DNA of 12,534 bases from Bacteroidota bacterium (GTDB lineage: Bacteria; Bacteroidota; Bacteroidia; UBA7662; CANHCV01): the NCBI GenBank assembly GCA_027488715.1, contig JAIYBD010000181.1:1-12534 (forward strand), written 5' to 3'. Below the pieces are notes generated by a model. It was not told the DNA's origin. It saw nothing but the letters and a program-made list of their open reading frames with translations, and did no database searches. Below are positions 1-6,036 of this stretch, piece by piece; within the stretch, counting starts at the first letter, position 1, and each line of letters opens with the position of its first letter. Made by a program: the position numbers and the translations under genes.

Positions 1-63
1 AATATCTACCGCTACAACGACGATAAGAGCTTGGGTTTTTCGGCTCGCTGTACCCAGGACTAA
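1..63 (+). CDS. 3' end of a FISUMP (Fib_succ_major) domain protein, partial
   Basis: Reading frame 1 is open from the window edge and ends at TAA (61-63), giving 20 residues that end in GFSARCTQD. The pattern 'S-x-G-F-S-x-R-C-x-x-D-stop' is the usual C-terminus of the Fibrobacter succinogenes major paralogous domain. That domain is common in secreted or surface proteins of Bacteroidetes and often follows other extracellular modules. Its biochemical function is not established. Only the tail is visible, so length, signal peptide and partner domains cannot be judged. The assignment rests on recognising a short motif and is moderate. A strong hairpin begins at the stop codon. Confidence 0.55.
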   Translation, partial: NIYRYNDDKSLGFSARCTQD

Positions 64-100
64 CACTTTCCCCACCCTCGAAGGGTTGGGGAAAGGTGTT
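62..100. terminator. Imperfect hairpin overlapping the FISUMP stop codon
   Basis: Arms 62-78 and 82-100 pair over 17 base pairs with two single-base bulges (T86, G95) and a CGA loop. The stem is C/G-rich in its middle and starts inside the TAA stop. A T-rich run follows at about 107-114. It is plausibly the terminator of the upstream gene and is the first of three hairpins in a row. Pairing is read directly; terminator function is inferred. Confidence 0.6.
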
Positions 101-115
101 GCGTTGATTTTTGTT

Positions 116-135
116 CCCCCGTGGTACCACGGGGG
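116..135. repeat. Perfect 20-base palindrome
   Basis: Five C, then GTGGTACCAC, then five G form an uninterrupted 10-base-pair palindrome with a KpnI-type centre (GGTACC). It lies between two other hairpins in the convergent intergenic region. It could act as a cruciform, a protein-binding site or a secondary terminator for either strand. Being symmetric, it has no direction. Confidence 0.7.
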
Positions 136-142
136 ATTGAAT

Positions 143-194
143 ATTCTCTTTTTGGTTTCCCCTGCGGAGCAAAAGGGGGAACCAAAAAGAGAAT
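143..194. terminator. Long inverted repeat, probable bidirectional terminator
   Basis: Arms 143-163 and 174-194 are 21 bases each and complementary except for one position (a T in the left arm where perfect pairing would need C). The loop is 10 bases. The right arm runs into a short T tract (194-198). The element lies between the convergent FISUMP gene and the moaD-moaCB operon, where a shared terminator is expected. Its length and near-perfect pairing exceed what a simple terminator needs, so it may also be a dispersed repeat. Confidence 0.65.
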
Positions 195-340
195 TTTTGA
201 GAAATGGCGCTTGGCGGGGTCTCGATAAAAATCCCGACATTCGTCGTGATTCACTCGACCACCGCACCGGTCCTCGAGTCCTTCGATATACTCAGGAACC
301 ATTTTTCTAACATTGTGAGAAAAGTATCGAGAGGCCACCA
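195..340. other. Non-coding stretch with REP-like sequence
   Basis: No credible gene lies here; the open frames on both strands show no recognisable family and run across the hairpins. The segment has an 8-base inverted repeat (TCTCGATA at 220-227, TATCGAGA at 325-332) that brackets most of it. It also holds TCCTTCGATATACTCAGGA around 279-297. This resembles the 'CTTCGACAGGCTCAGGA' type of intergenic repeat seen in many bacterial genomes. The resemblance is from memory and was not searched. Confidence 0.4.
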
Positions 341-1246
341 TCAATGCCCTTCGCCCTTCACCATGTCCAATGCATGAAGGCAAGCCGGAAACCAAGCGTG
401 AAAATAGTCCTTTGCTGCGCCTAACGACCCCGGAATGCCCAAAACCAACAGGCCACGACTCATTCCCGCCACCGCTCTACCCAACATGGCCGTAGGAATT
501 CTCGATTGTCCATATTGAACCCCGTATTGAACCATCCCTGGCAACTCCTCATCCATCAAAGCAGTTAAAGTGGCGTAGGTATAGTCCCGCGGACCAACGC
601 CTGTGCCTCCGGAAAACATCAATACTTGAATGCCATCGTCGTGGGCTTTTTCCACTTCATCGTGAATGGCGTTGGAATCATCAGGAATCACCACCAATCC
701 GTCGGTTTGCAGGCCAATCCGTCGGAAATTTTCAACCAAAAATTGTCCACTGCGGTCCCCTGCCATTCCTGAATGAATCCGATCAGAACACACCACCACC
801 CGTGCGCGAATAAGGGTAAGATTTGTTTTTTGCTGACTCTTTCCTCCCGTTTTGCTTACCAACCCGATCGAAGAAATCGTTACATTGGAATCAATCGGCT
901 TCAGCATATCGTACATGGTTAGTGCTACTACAGTGGCACCCGTCATGGCTTCCACCTCAACCCCCGTTTTGTACACCGTGTGAACTTCCACCAAAATCCT
1001 GACTTTCAATCCGTGAAATTCATAGGTTACCTGGGTAAATTCTACGGGTAAAGGATGGCAATCGGGAATCAAATCAGACGTACGTTTGACGCCAAAAAGG
1101 CCAGCAGTGCGCGCTACTTCCAAAACGTTTCCTTTGGGAACTTTGCCTTCGGTGATGGCATCAATGGTAGCCGATGAACTTACTTCAATCCATGCTTCCG
1201 CTGTGGCTTTGCGTAGGGTGCTATTTTTATGGGTAATGTCAACCAT
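341..1246 (-). CDS. moaCB: Bifunctional molybdenum cofactor biosynthesis protein MoaC/MoaB (fusion)
   Basis: A 301-residue fusion of two molybdopterin enzymes. Residues 1 to about 140 are MoaC, which with MoaA turns GTP into cyclic pyranopterin monophosphate. It keeps PKGN (K38), SDLIPDCHPL (H64), KTGVEVEA (E97, E99), YDMLK (D113, K116) and SKTGGKS, matching catalytic positions of E. coli MoaC. Residues from about 146 to the end are a MoaB/MogA-type (MoCF) domain, which adenylates molybdopterin. It shows CSD, DRSG (164-167), SGGTGVGPRD (212-221) and IPGSLGAAKD (271-280). The ATG lies within the end of moaE, with an 8-base overlap, so translation is probably coupled. It is the last gene of the operon and ends at TGA just before the convergent hairpin region. 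Fused MoaC/MoaB proteins are known in Bacteroidetes. Both active sites look intact. Confidence 0.95.
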   Translation of the reverse strand: MVDITHKNSTLRKATAEAWIEVSSSATIDAITEGKVPKGNVLEVARTAGLFGVKRTSDLIPDCHPLPVEFTQVTYEFHGLKVRILVEVHTVYKTGVEVEAMTGATVVALTMYDMLKPIDSNVTISSIGLVSKTGGKSQQKTNLTLIRARVVVCSDRIHSGMAGDRSGQFLVENFRRIGLQTDGLVVIPDDSNAIHDEVEKAHDDGIQVLMFSGGTGVGPRDYTYATLTALMDEELPGMVQYGVQYGQSRIPTAMLGRAVAGMSRGLLVLGIPGSLGAAKDYFHAWFPACLHALDMVKGEGH

Positions 1247-1679
1247 GATTTTCTTTCCAAAATGATTTTTCTGCCGTTTTCTCTTCTCCCCAAATGGGGC
1301 ATTTTTCTTTAATCTCGTTCACCAACCATTCGCAAGCATCGAAGGATGCTTTGCGATGGGGCGAAGAAACAAAAACAAAGAAACAAATTTCACCGGTTTT
1401 TACTTCTCCCAAACTATGGTGAATATGCAAACAAGTAATTTGAAACTTCTGAAATGCCTCTTCCCGAATTTCCTGGCAAATATTCAAAGCCAATTCCTCA
1501 TTCGCTGTGTAATGAATGGCTTCTACCGCATGTCCGTCTTTTACATCGGCGCGAACCTGCCCTAAAAACAAATCGTGGGCACCAATGGATGTTTTTGTTT
1601 GATGCTTGGCAATGCTTTCGGCAATAAATGCCGGTGTAATAGGGCCAAGCGTAAAAATATTTTTAGGAGAAGAACTCAT
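1239..1679 (-). CDS. moaE: Molybdopterin synthase catalytic (large) subunit MoaE
   Basis: A 146-residue protein, close to E. coli MoaE in length (about 150). MoaE pairs with MoaD and transfers its thiocarboxylate sulfur to cPMP to form the molybdopterin dithiolene. Visible family features are FLGQVRAD (38-45), SSPHRKASFDA (105-115) and IKEKCPIW (123-130). K124 aligns with the essential K119 of E. coli. The second conserved lysine (E. coli K126) is G131 here, with K134 three residues further on. The start is the ATG at 1679, which forms an ATGA overlap with the adenylyltransferase stop. The frame is open upstream to 1970, but that extension only shadows the previous gene and has no MoaE homology. 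The end overlaps the moaCB start by 8 bases. Confidence 0.95.
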   Translation of the reverse strand: MSSSPKNIFTLGPITPAFIAESIAKHQTKTSIGAHDLFLGQVRADVKDGHAVEAIHYTANEELALNICQEIREEAFQKFQITCLHIHHSLGEVKTGEICFFVFVSSPHRKASFDACEWLVNEIKEKCPIWGEEKTAEKSFWKENHG

Positions 1680-2374
1680 GGAAAGAGGGTTTGAAATTGA
1701 AAAGATTGAAGATTTCCGTGAATAAAAGGGTAGGATAGGGGCGATTTTCCCTGCCCTAAAATTTGCAGGGCGATGGCCACTTGCATTTGGGCGGCCATGG
1801 CGGGAATAGGAGGTAATACGCCTTGGATTTGGCAACTTCCGCCTTCCAGACCCTCCTTTTCTCCAAACCATTGGCGGAAGGATCTCCCTTCTATAGGATG
1901 GAAAACTCCCACTTGGATTTCCGATTGAAAAATTCCGGCGAAAATCCAGGGAATTCCCAATGCTTTGCAAGCATCATCGATCCAAAGCCGAACGTTGTAA
2001 TCATCGGATCCGTCGATCACCAAATCATGGGTATTGAAAAGGGAGACCGCGTTTTCCGAGGTTAGGAATTCGGGAATGGCTTCCCATTGCGTGTGCGGAA
2101 ATTGTTCCGAAAGTCGGCCTAGCGCTACCGTAGTTTTTAACTCATTCACGTGGTTAGGGCCGAACAGGGGCTGTCGATGTAAATTCGAAATCGAAATGCG
2201 GTCGCCATCGATGAGGTTGATTTTTCCAACCCCACATCCACCCAATGAAAGGGCAATCCAAGATCCCAATCCGCCCATGCCAACGATGGCCACAGATTTA
2301 TTCTGCAAGTCCATTTGTGCTTGAACTCCCCAATCGGGAAGGGCCATTTGCCGCTGAAAGTATTCGAAATTCAT
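1676..2374 (-). CDS. moeB: MoeB/ThiF-family adenylyltransferase activating MoaD
   Basis: A 232-residue E1-like enzyme expected to adenylate the C-terminal Gly of MoaD with ATP before sulfur transfer. The nucleotide fold shows VGMGGLGSW (31-39), LIDGDRISISNLHRQ (54-68) and K80. The acidic region HDLVIDGSDD (116-125) holds the Mg/ATP aspartate. C181 in GGSCQIQGVLPPI matches the conserved cysteine before the 'G-V-x-x-P' element of MoeB. The CxxC pairs that bind structural zinc in E. coli MoeB are absent; the corresponding region reads RSFRQWFGE. There is no rhodanese domain. It overlaps moaD upstream and moaE downstream by ATGA, so it almost certainly serves MoaD rather than ThiS. Its position makes moeB the best name, but ThiF-like specificity cannot be excluded from sequence alone. 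Confidence 0.88.
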   Translation of the reverse strand: MNFEYFQRQMALPDWGVQAQMDLQNKSVAIVGMGGLGSWIALSLGGCGVGKINLIDGDRISISNLHRQPLFGPNHVNELKTTVALGRLSEQFPHTQWEAIPEFLTSENAVSLFNTHDLVIDGSDDYNVRLWIDDACKALGIPWIFAGIFQSEIQVGVFHPIEGRSFRQWFGEKEGLEGGSCQIQGVLPPIPAMAAQMQVAIALQILGQGKSPLSYPFIHGNLQSFQFQTLFP

Positions 2375-2598
2375 CCTCCAGAGAAAGGCGGCATGATGGA
2401 AATATCTTCGTTTCCGATAAGTGAATCATCGGCTTGAAGCATTTTTCCTGCGGTGGCTAAAAGAAAGGGTTCGTTGTTCAATACGGGAAAAGTATTCATC
2501 AGCGTAGTTCGCAAATCGGCAACCGAACGTTGGGTTGGTATCGAGGCCGCTGCGGGGCAGAGAGTGGTTAGTTTTCCGTAAAAAATAAGCGAATGCAT
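2371..2598 (-). CDS. moaD: Molybdopterin synthase sulfur carrier subunit MoaD
   Basis: A 75-residue beta-grasp protein, typical of MoaD (about 80). It starts MHSLIFYGKL and ends PPFSGG, so it has the mandatory C-terminal Gly-Gly that MoeB adenylates and that is then thiocarboxylated to donate sulfur inside MoaE. The preceding EDISIMPP matches the family's 'GDEVAFFPP'. The gene begins one base after the acyltransferase stop (TAA-C-ATG). Its TGA overlaps the adenylyltransferase ATG, so carrier and activator are translated together. Sequence similarity outside the C-terminus is weak, as usual for MoaD, but length, terminus and neighbours agree. Confidence 0.93.
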   Translation of the reverse strand: MHSLIFYGKLTTLCPAAASIPTQRSVADLRTTLMNTFPVLNNEPFLLATAGKMLQADDSLIGNEDISIMPPFSGG

Positions 2599-2599
2599 G

Positions 2600-3691
2600 T
2601 TATTGGATTGGACGGTTGTTGCAATGAAAACGGTAAAGTAAAAAGTAAAAGATCAAAACAACAATCCATACACCCAGTTTCCCGCCTACCAAAATGGTGA
2701 GAAGGGTTGTGAAAATCAAGGACCAAAGAATAACCATTACCATGCGAAAAGCAACTTCCATGGATTGGAAAAAGTCGAGGGATTTCACCACCTTCTTCGT
2801 CAATCGATGAGATAAAAAATGGGGAATGAAGAATAAAGGAGTTAGTAAATTGGATTCAAAAATTTTCAATCGTTCGAAGAAACCTTGTTTTTTAAGCGGA
2901 GCTAACGGTAATCCTTCGTGGTAATCTGAAACCCATTGTCGTTCTTCGGCAATACCTGGATCCTTTCCGTTGTTGTTTCGATGTTCGAGAATGGCAGCAA
3001 TTCTTTTTTGTTGGGTGTATTGATTGATTTTGTGATAATCTTGAATGGGGTAATCAATAACCACTTTTTTTAAGCCCACTACCAATTTCTCATTAAATCG
3101 GTTCAGGGAAAGGGCTTTTTCGGATTCACTTTGAGGGTATAGTTCTTTGGCATTGAAAGGTTCAGAAAATTGAATCAAAGCATCTTCGCCTTCTTTACCA
3201 AAATCGGAATAATTAATTCCAACAGGAAGAATTTGAAGGTCTTCTACGCCTTCTTCAACGGCTTGAAAAGCCAAACGAGCAGATCCCTTTTTCAAAGTTC
3301 GAAGTCGTTTTTCAGCGACGCAATCGCCTTCTGAAAAAATGATAACGTGTTTCCCTTCTTTTAGAAGTTGGGTCACTTTATTGAATGTATCTTTATTTCG
3401 ATCGAGGGCATTGTAACCATCCCGAATTCGGTAGATGGGAATAATGTGCAATTTGTCCAGAATTTTTGCAGCCAATGGATGGTTGAACACATCGGCTCTG
3501 GCCAAGAAATAAAGTTTATGGTTAGGATATTGGGTGGCTATGAGGATTCCTTCTAAAAAAGCATTGGTATGATTTCCGCATAGCAAGGTTGGTTTCGTTT
3601 CGTCGATGAGTTCCATTCCCGAAAATTTTATTCTTCGGAAATACATCTTCAAAAAGAAGCCAATGATGAGGCGCACGCTTTGATACAACAT
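2600..3691 (-). CDS. PlsC-like 1-acylglycerol-3-phosphate (lysophospholipid) acyltransferase family protein
   Basis: A 363-residue membrane acyltransferase of the glycerolipid family. The active-site block is GNHTNAFLEG (39-48): H41 followed after five residues by E47, where relatives have H-x5-D. Other blocks are IPIYR (84-88), FSEGDCVAEKRLRTLKKG (119-136, the FPEG motif and basic substrate-binding segment) and LPVGINYSD (155-163). The N-terminus is a short hydrophobic helix. Residues of about 314-355 form two transmembrane segments, so the enzyme is anchored at the inner membrane. It probably acylates a lysophospholipid or glycerol-phosphate substrate; the exact substrate is unknown. It is the first gene of the molybdopterin operon although no metabolic link is evident. 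A TAACTTTG box ends only four bases before the ATG, so the true start may be leaderless or lie at the ATG near 3646. Confidence 0.85.
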   Translation of the reverse strand: MLYQSVRLIIGFFLKMYFRRIKFSGMELIDETKPTLLCGNHTNAFLEGILIATQYPNHKLYFLARADVFNHPLAAKILDKLHIIPIYRIRDGYNALDRNKDTFNKVTQLLKEGKHVIIFSEGDCVAEKRLRTLKKGSARLAFQAVEEGVEDLQILPVGINYSDFGKEGEDALIQFSEPFNAKELYPQSESEKALSLNRFNEKLVVGLKKVVIDYPIQDYHKINQYTQQKRIAAILEHRNNNGKDPGIAEERQWVSDYHEGLPLAPLKKQGFFERLKIFESNLLTPLFFIPHFLSHRLTKKVVKSLDFFQSMEVAFRMVMVILWSLIFTTLLTILVGGKLGVWIVVLIFYFLLYRFHCNNRPIQ

Positions 3692-3695
3692 TCCA

Positions 3696-3703
3696 CAAAG
3701 TTA
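3696..3703 (-). promoter_or_regulatory. Putative -7 box of the acyltransferase/molybdopterin operon
   Basis: On the minus strand the bases read TAACTTTG, a full match to the Bacteroidetes -7 consensus TAnnTTTG and identical to the box before rpsO. No TTTG-like -33 element is visible at the usual spacing. The box lies only four bases before the annotated ATG at 3691. Confidence 0.5.
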
Positions 3704-3728
3704 GGATGAATTTTTGGTGCTTCTTGCC

Positions 3729-3736
3729 TACTTTTG
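3729..3736 (+). promoter_or_regulatory. Putative -7 box of the fbaA-accD operon
   Basis: TACTTTTG fully matches TAnnTTTG and ends 22 bases before the fbaA ATG, leaving a short leader with the weak purine run AAAAAGGAAA. A TTTG occurs at 3713-3716 but the 12-base gap is too short for a standard -33/-7 pair. It lies 25 bases from the opposing box on the other strand, so the two divergent operons share a compact control region. Confidence 0.55.
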
Positions 3737-3758
3737 CAGAAACAAAAAGGAAATCAAC

Positions 3759-4832
3759 ATGGCTTTGAAAATCGCTAGTGGAGTTGTTACGGGGGCAGAT
3801 GTTCAAAAGGTGTTTGCTGACGCCAAAGAAAATCAATATGCCTTGCCAGCCGTTAATGTCGTTGGAACCAACTCGGTTAACGCTGTTTTAGAAACGGCTA
3901 AAGATGTAAATTCACCTGTAATTATTCAATTCTCGAATGGTGGAGGAGTATTTTATGCAGGGAAAGGACTTTCAAACGAACAGCAACGTGCTGCCATTTT
4001 GGGATCCATCTCTGGGGCTCAACACATTCATTTGATGGCGGAAGCCTACGGTGTTCCCGTTATTTTGCATACCGACCATTGCGCTCGTAATCTGATGCCC
4101 TGGGTGGATGGACTTTTAGATGCTTCTGAAAAGCATTTCCAGCAATTTGGAAAACCTTTGTACAGCTCTCACATGTTGGATTTAAGCGAAGAGCCCATTC
4201 ATGAAAACATTGAAACGTGCAAACGTTATTTGGAGCGCATGAGTAAAATGGGCATGACCTTAGAAATTGAACTTGGTGTGACCGGTGGTGAAGAAGATGG
4301 CGTTGATCATTCAGATGTTGATTCTTCCAAACTTTATACCCAACCTGAAGAGGTAGCATACGCTTACGAAGAGTTGATGAAGGTGAGTAATCAATTCACC
4401 ATTGCAGCTGCTTTTGGGAATGTTCATGGTGTTTACAAACCCGGCAACGTGAAACTAACCCCCATCATTCTGCACAATTCCCAAGAATTCGTTCGTCAAA
4501 AATTCGGTTTGTCCGATTCAAAGCCCATCGATTTCGTTTTTCACGGAGGTTCAGGGTCGACATTAGAAGAAATTCGCGAGGCCATTTCTTATGGGGTCAT
4601 CAAAATGAACATCGACACTGATTTGCAATATGCCTATTTGGAAGGTGTTCGAAATTATTACGAAAGTAAAAAAGGCTACTTGCAAGGGCAAATCGGAAAT
4701 CCGGAGGGAGACGATAAACCCAATAAGAAATACTACGATCCACGTGTTTGGCTTCGCAAAGGCGAGGATACCTTCCGTGCTCGTTTGAAGCAAGCTTTCG
4801 AAGACTTAAATAACATCAATACCCTTGGCTAA
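3759..4832 (+). CDS. fbaA: Class II fructose-1,6-bisphosphate aldolase (type A)
   Basis: A 357-residue zinc aldolase that interconverts fructose-1,6-bisphosphate with glyceraldehyde-3-phosphate and dihydroxyacetone phosphate in glycolysis and gluconeogenesis. It follows E. coli FbaA closely along its length. HTDHCARN carries the catalytic Asp (D106) and a zinc His (H107). TLEIELGVTGGEEDG carries E171, NVHGVYKPGN carries H223, and FHGGSGST carries another zinc His (H262) and the phosphate loop. KMNIDTD and NKKYYDPRVW complete the family signatures. The start is ATG at 3759; an in-frame GTG/ATG-type extension to 3714 would overlap the promoter box and has no homology. accD begins one base after its stop, so the two are co-transcribed. 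Confidence 0.98.
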   Translation: MALKIASGVVTGADVQKVFADAKENQYALPAVNVVGTNSVNAVLETAKDVNSPVIIQFSNGGGVFYAGKGLSNEQQRAAILGSISGAQHIHLMAEAYGVPVILHTDHCARNLMPWVDGLLDASEKHFQQFGKPLYSSHMLDLSEEPIHENIETCKRYLERMSKMGMTLEIELGVTGGEEDGVDHSDVDSSKLYTQPEEVAYAYEELMKVSNQFTIAAAFGNVHGVYKPGNVKLTPIILHNSQEFVRQKFGLSDSKPIDFVFHGGSGSTLEEIREAISYGVIKMNIDTDLQYAYLEGVRNYYESKKGYLQGQIGNPEGDDKPNKKYYDPRVWLRKGEDTFRARLKQAFEDLNNINTLG

Positions 4833-4833
4833 T

Positions 4834-5673
4834 ATGGCTTGGTTTAAAAGAGAAACTCAGGGGATTTTTACCCAAACTGAGGAGAAGAAAGAAGTACCTG
4901 AAGGTCTTTGGTTCAAATGTGGAAGTTGTAAAACCACCATCTTAACCGATGATGTGCATGCCAATTCCTGGGTATGTCCGAAATGCGATTACCATTTGCG
5001 AATCGGTTCTGACGAGTATTTTGAGATTTTATTCGATAACAAATACACCGAATTGGATGCTAATTTAGAAGCAGCGAATCCTTTGGATTTTGTGGATAGT
5101 AAACCCTATTCCGATCGAATCAAGGCGACTCAAAAATCTACCGGGTTGAAAGATTCTATGCGTACCGCTACCGGTAAAGTAGATGATGTTGATCTTACGG
5201 TTTGTTGTATGGATTTCAATTTCATTGGAGGCTCCATGGGTGCTGTGGTTGGAGAAAAGATTGCTCGCGCTGTCGATTATTGCATCGCTCACCGTCAGCC
5301 GCTCATGATTATCTCAAAATCGGGTGGCGCTCGCATGATGGAGGCAGCTTTTTCGTTGATGCAAATGGCGAAATCCTCAGCGAAATTGGCTCAGTTGGGT
5401 CGTGAGAAATTGCCCTATATTTCATTGATGACCGACCCCACAACAGGTGGTGTAACTGCTTCTTACGCCATGTTGGGAGATTTTAATATTTCCGAGCCTG
5501 GCGCCATGATTGGCTTTGCTGGTCCTCGAGTGATCAAAGAAACCATCAAACGCGACTTGCCTAAAGGATTTCAAACTGCTGAAATGGTTCAAGAAACCGG
5601 ATTTTTAGACTTTATTGTTCATCGAAAAGAATTGAAAACCAAAATTGCTCACCTTTTACGCATGTTGAAGTAA
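4834..5673 (+). CDS. accD: Acetyl-CoA carboxylase carboxyltransferase subunit beta
   Basis: A 279-residue subunit that, with AccA, moves the carboxyl group from biotin-BCCP to acetyl-CoA, giving malonyl-CoA for fatty-acid synthesis. The N-terminal zinc ribbon has C29-x2-C32 and C48-x2-C51 (KCGSC, CPKCD). The crotonase-like core contains FIGGSMGAVVGEKI, SKSGGARMMEA, TDPTTGGVTASYA and EPGAMIGFAGPRVI, all typical of AccD oxyanion-hole and CoA-binding loops. The protein is close to the usual length of about 280-300. The start is ATG at 4834 (TAA-T-ATG after fbaA); the frame extends three codons upstream to a TTG inside fbaA, which is less likely. No Shine-Dalgarno is visible, so translation is probably coupled to fbaA. 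No terminator is evident before rpsO. Confidence 0.98.
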   Translation: MAWFKRETQGIFTQTEEKKEVPEGLWFKCGSCKTTILTDDVHANSWVCPKCDYHLRIGSDEYFEILFDNKYTELDANLEAANPLDFVDSKPYSDRIKATQKSTGLKDSMRTATGKVDDVDLTVCCMDFNFIGGSMGAVVGEKIARAVDYCIAHRQPLMIISKSGGARMMEAAFSLMQMAKSSAKLAQLGREKLPYISLMTDPTTGGVTASYAMLGDFNISEPGAMIGFAGPRVIKETIKRDLPKGFQTAEMVQETGFLDFIVHRKELKTKIAHLLRMLK

Positions 5674-5679
5674 AAAAGG

Positions 5680-5711
5680 TTTGGAATATTAGAAATGAAT
5701 TTTTAACTTTG
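5680..5711 (+). promoter_or_regulatory. rpsO promoter (-33/-7, Bacteroidetes type)
   Basis: TTTG at 5680-5683 and TAACTTTG at 5704-5711 are separated by 20 bases, matching the Bacteroidetes -33 (TTTG) and -7 (TAnnTTTG) elements at normal spacing. The -7 box ends 21 bases before the rpsO ATG. This is the best promoter in the window and suggests that rpsO is expressed independently of fbaA-accD. Confidence 0.7.
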
Positions 5712-5732
5712 CCCCCTCGAAAATAGAATAGA

Positions 5733-6002
5733 ATGGCTACTAGCGCTCAAGAGAAGAAATCAATTATTGCCGATCACGGTGGTTCTGAAAAGAATACTGG
5801 GTCATCTGAAGCACAAATCGCATTGTTCACCAAGCACATCAGCGATCTTACTGCCCACTTGAAAATCCACAAAAAGGATTACAGCACACAACTTTCGTTG
5901 GTGAAAATGGTAGGTAAGCGTCGTAGCTTGTTGAATTATCTGATGAAAAAGGATATCACGCGTTATCGTGCTATCATCAGCAAATTAGGCTTACGTAAGT
6001 AA
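5733..6002 (+). CDS. rpsO: 30S ribosomal protein S15 (uS15)
   Basis: An 89-residue protein, the standard length for S15, which binds 16S rRNA early in assembly of the 30S platform and forms a bridge to the 50S subunit. Family features are NTGSSEAQIALFT (about 21-33), HLKIHKKDYST, and the basic segment KRRSLLNYLMKKD that binds the rRNA three-way junction. It ends in ISKLGLRK. A clear promoter precedes it and an intrinsic terminator follows directly. It sits just upstream of pnp, an arrangement widely conserved in bacteria. In some bacteria S15 represses its own mRNA, but no such element can be recognised here in the roughly 20-base leader. Confidence 0.98.
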   Translation: MATSAQEKKSIIADHGGSEKNTGSSEAQIALFTKHISDLTAHLKIHKKDYSTQLSLVKMVGKRRSLLNYLMKKDITRYRAIISKLGLRK

Positions 6003-6006
6003 TTTC

Positions 6007-6036
6007 AAAGGCGATTGTAAAACAATCGCCTTTTTT
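6007..6036 (+). terminator. Intrinsic terminator after rpsO
   Basis: AAAGGCGATTG (6007-6017) pairs with CAATCGCCTTT (6023-6033) around a five-base loop and is followed by a T run to 6036. This is a textbook Rho-independent terminator, four bases after the rpsO stop. It separates rpsO from pnp, either ending rpsO transcription or attenuating read-through into pnp. Confidence 0.9.

Noticed and set aside
60..395. Open frame of 111 codons on the minus strand across the intergenic hairpins
   Set aside because: It runs through the inverted repeats and into the end of moaCB in another frame, with no family resemblance. It is explained by chance in a repeat-rich region.
1680..1970. N-terminal extension of moaE (97 extra residues)
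   Set aside because: It overlaps the adenylyltransferase gene in another frame, is rich in Arg/Ser/Pro without MoaE homology, and the ATG at 1679 gives the normal MoaE length with an ATGA overlap.
3713..3736. Full -33/-7 promoter for fbaA
   Set aside because: TTTG at 3713-3716 is only 12 bases before the TACTTTTG box, shorter than the usual spacing of about 17-23, so only the -7 box was kept.
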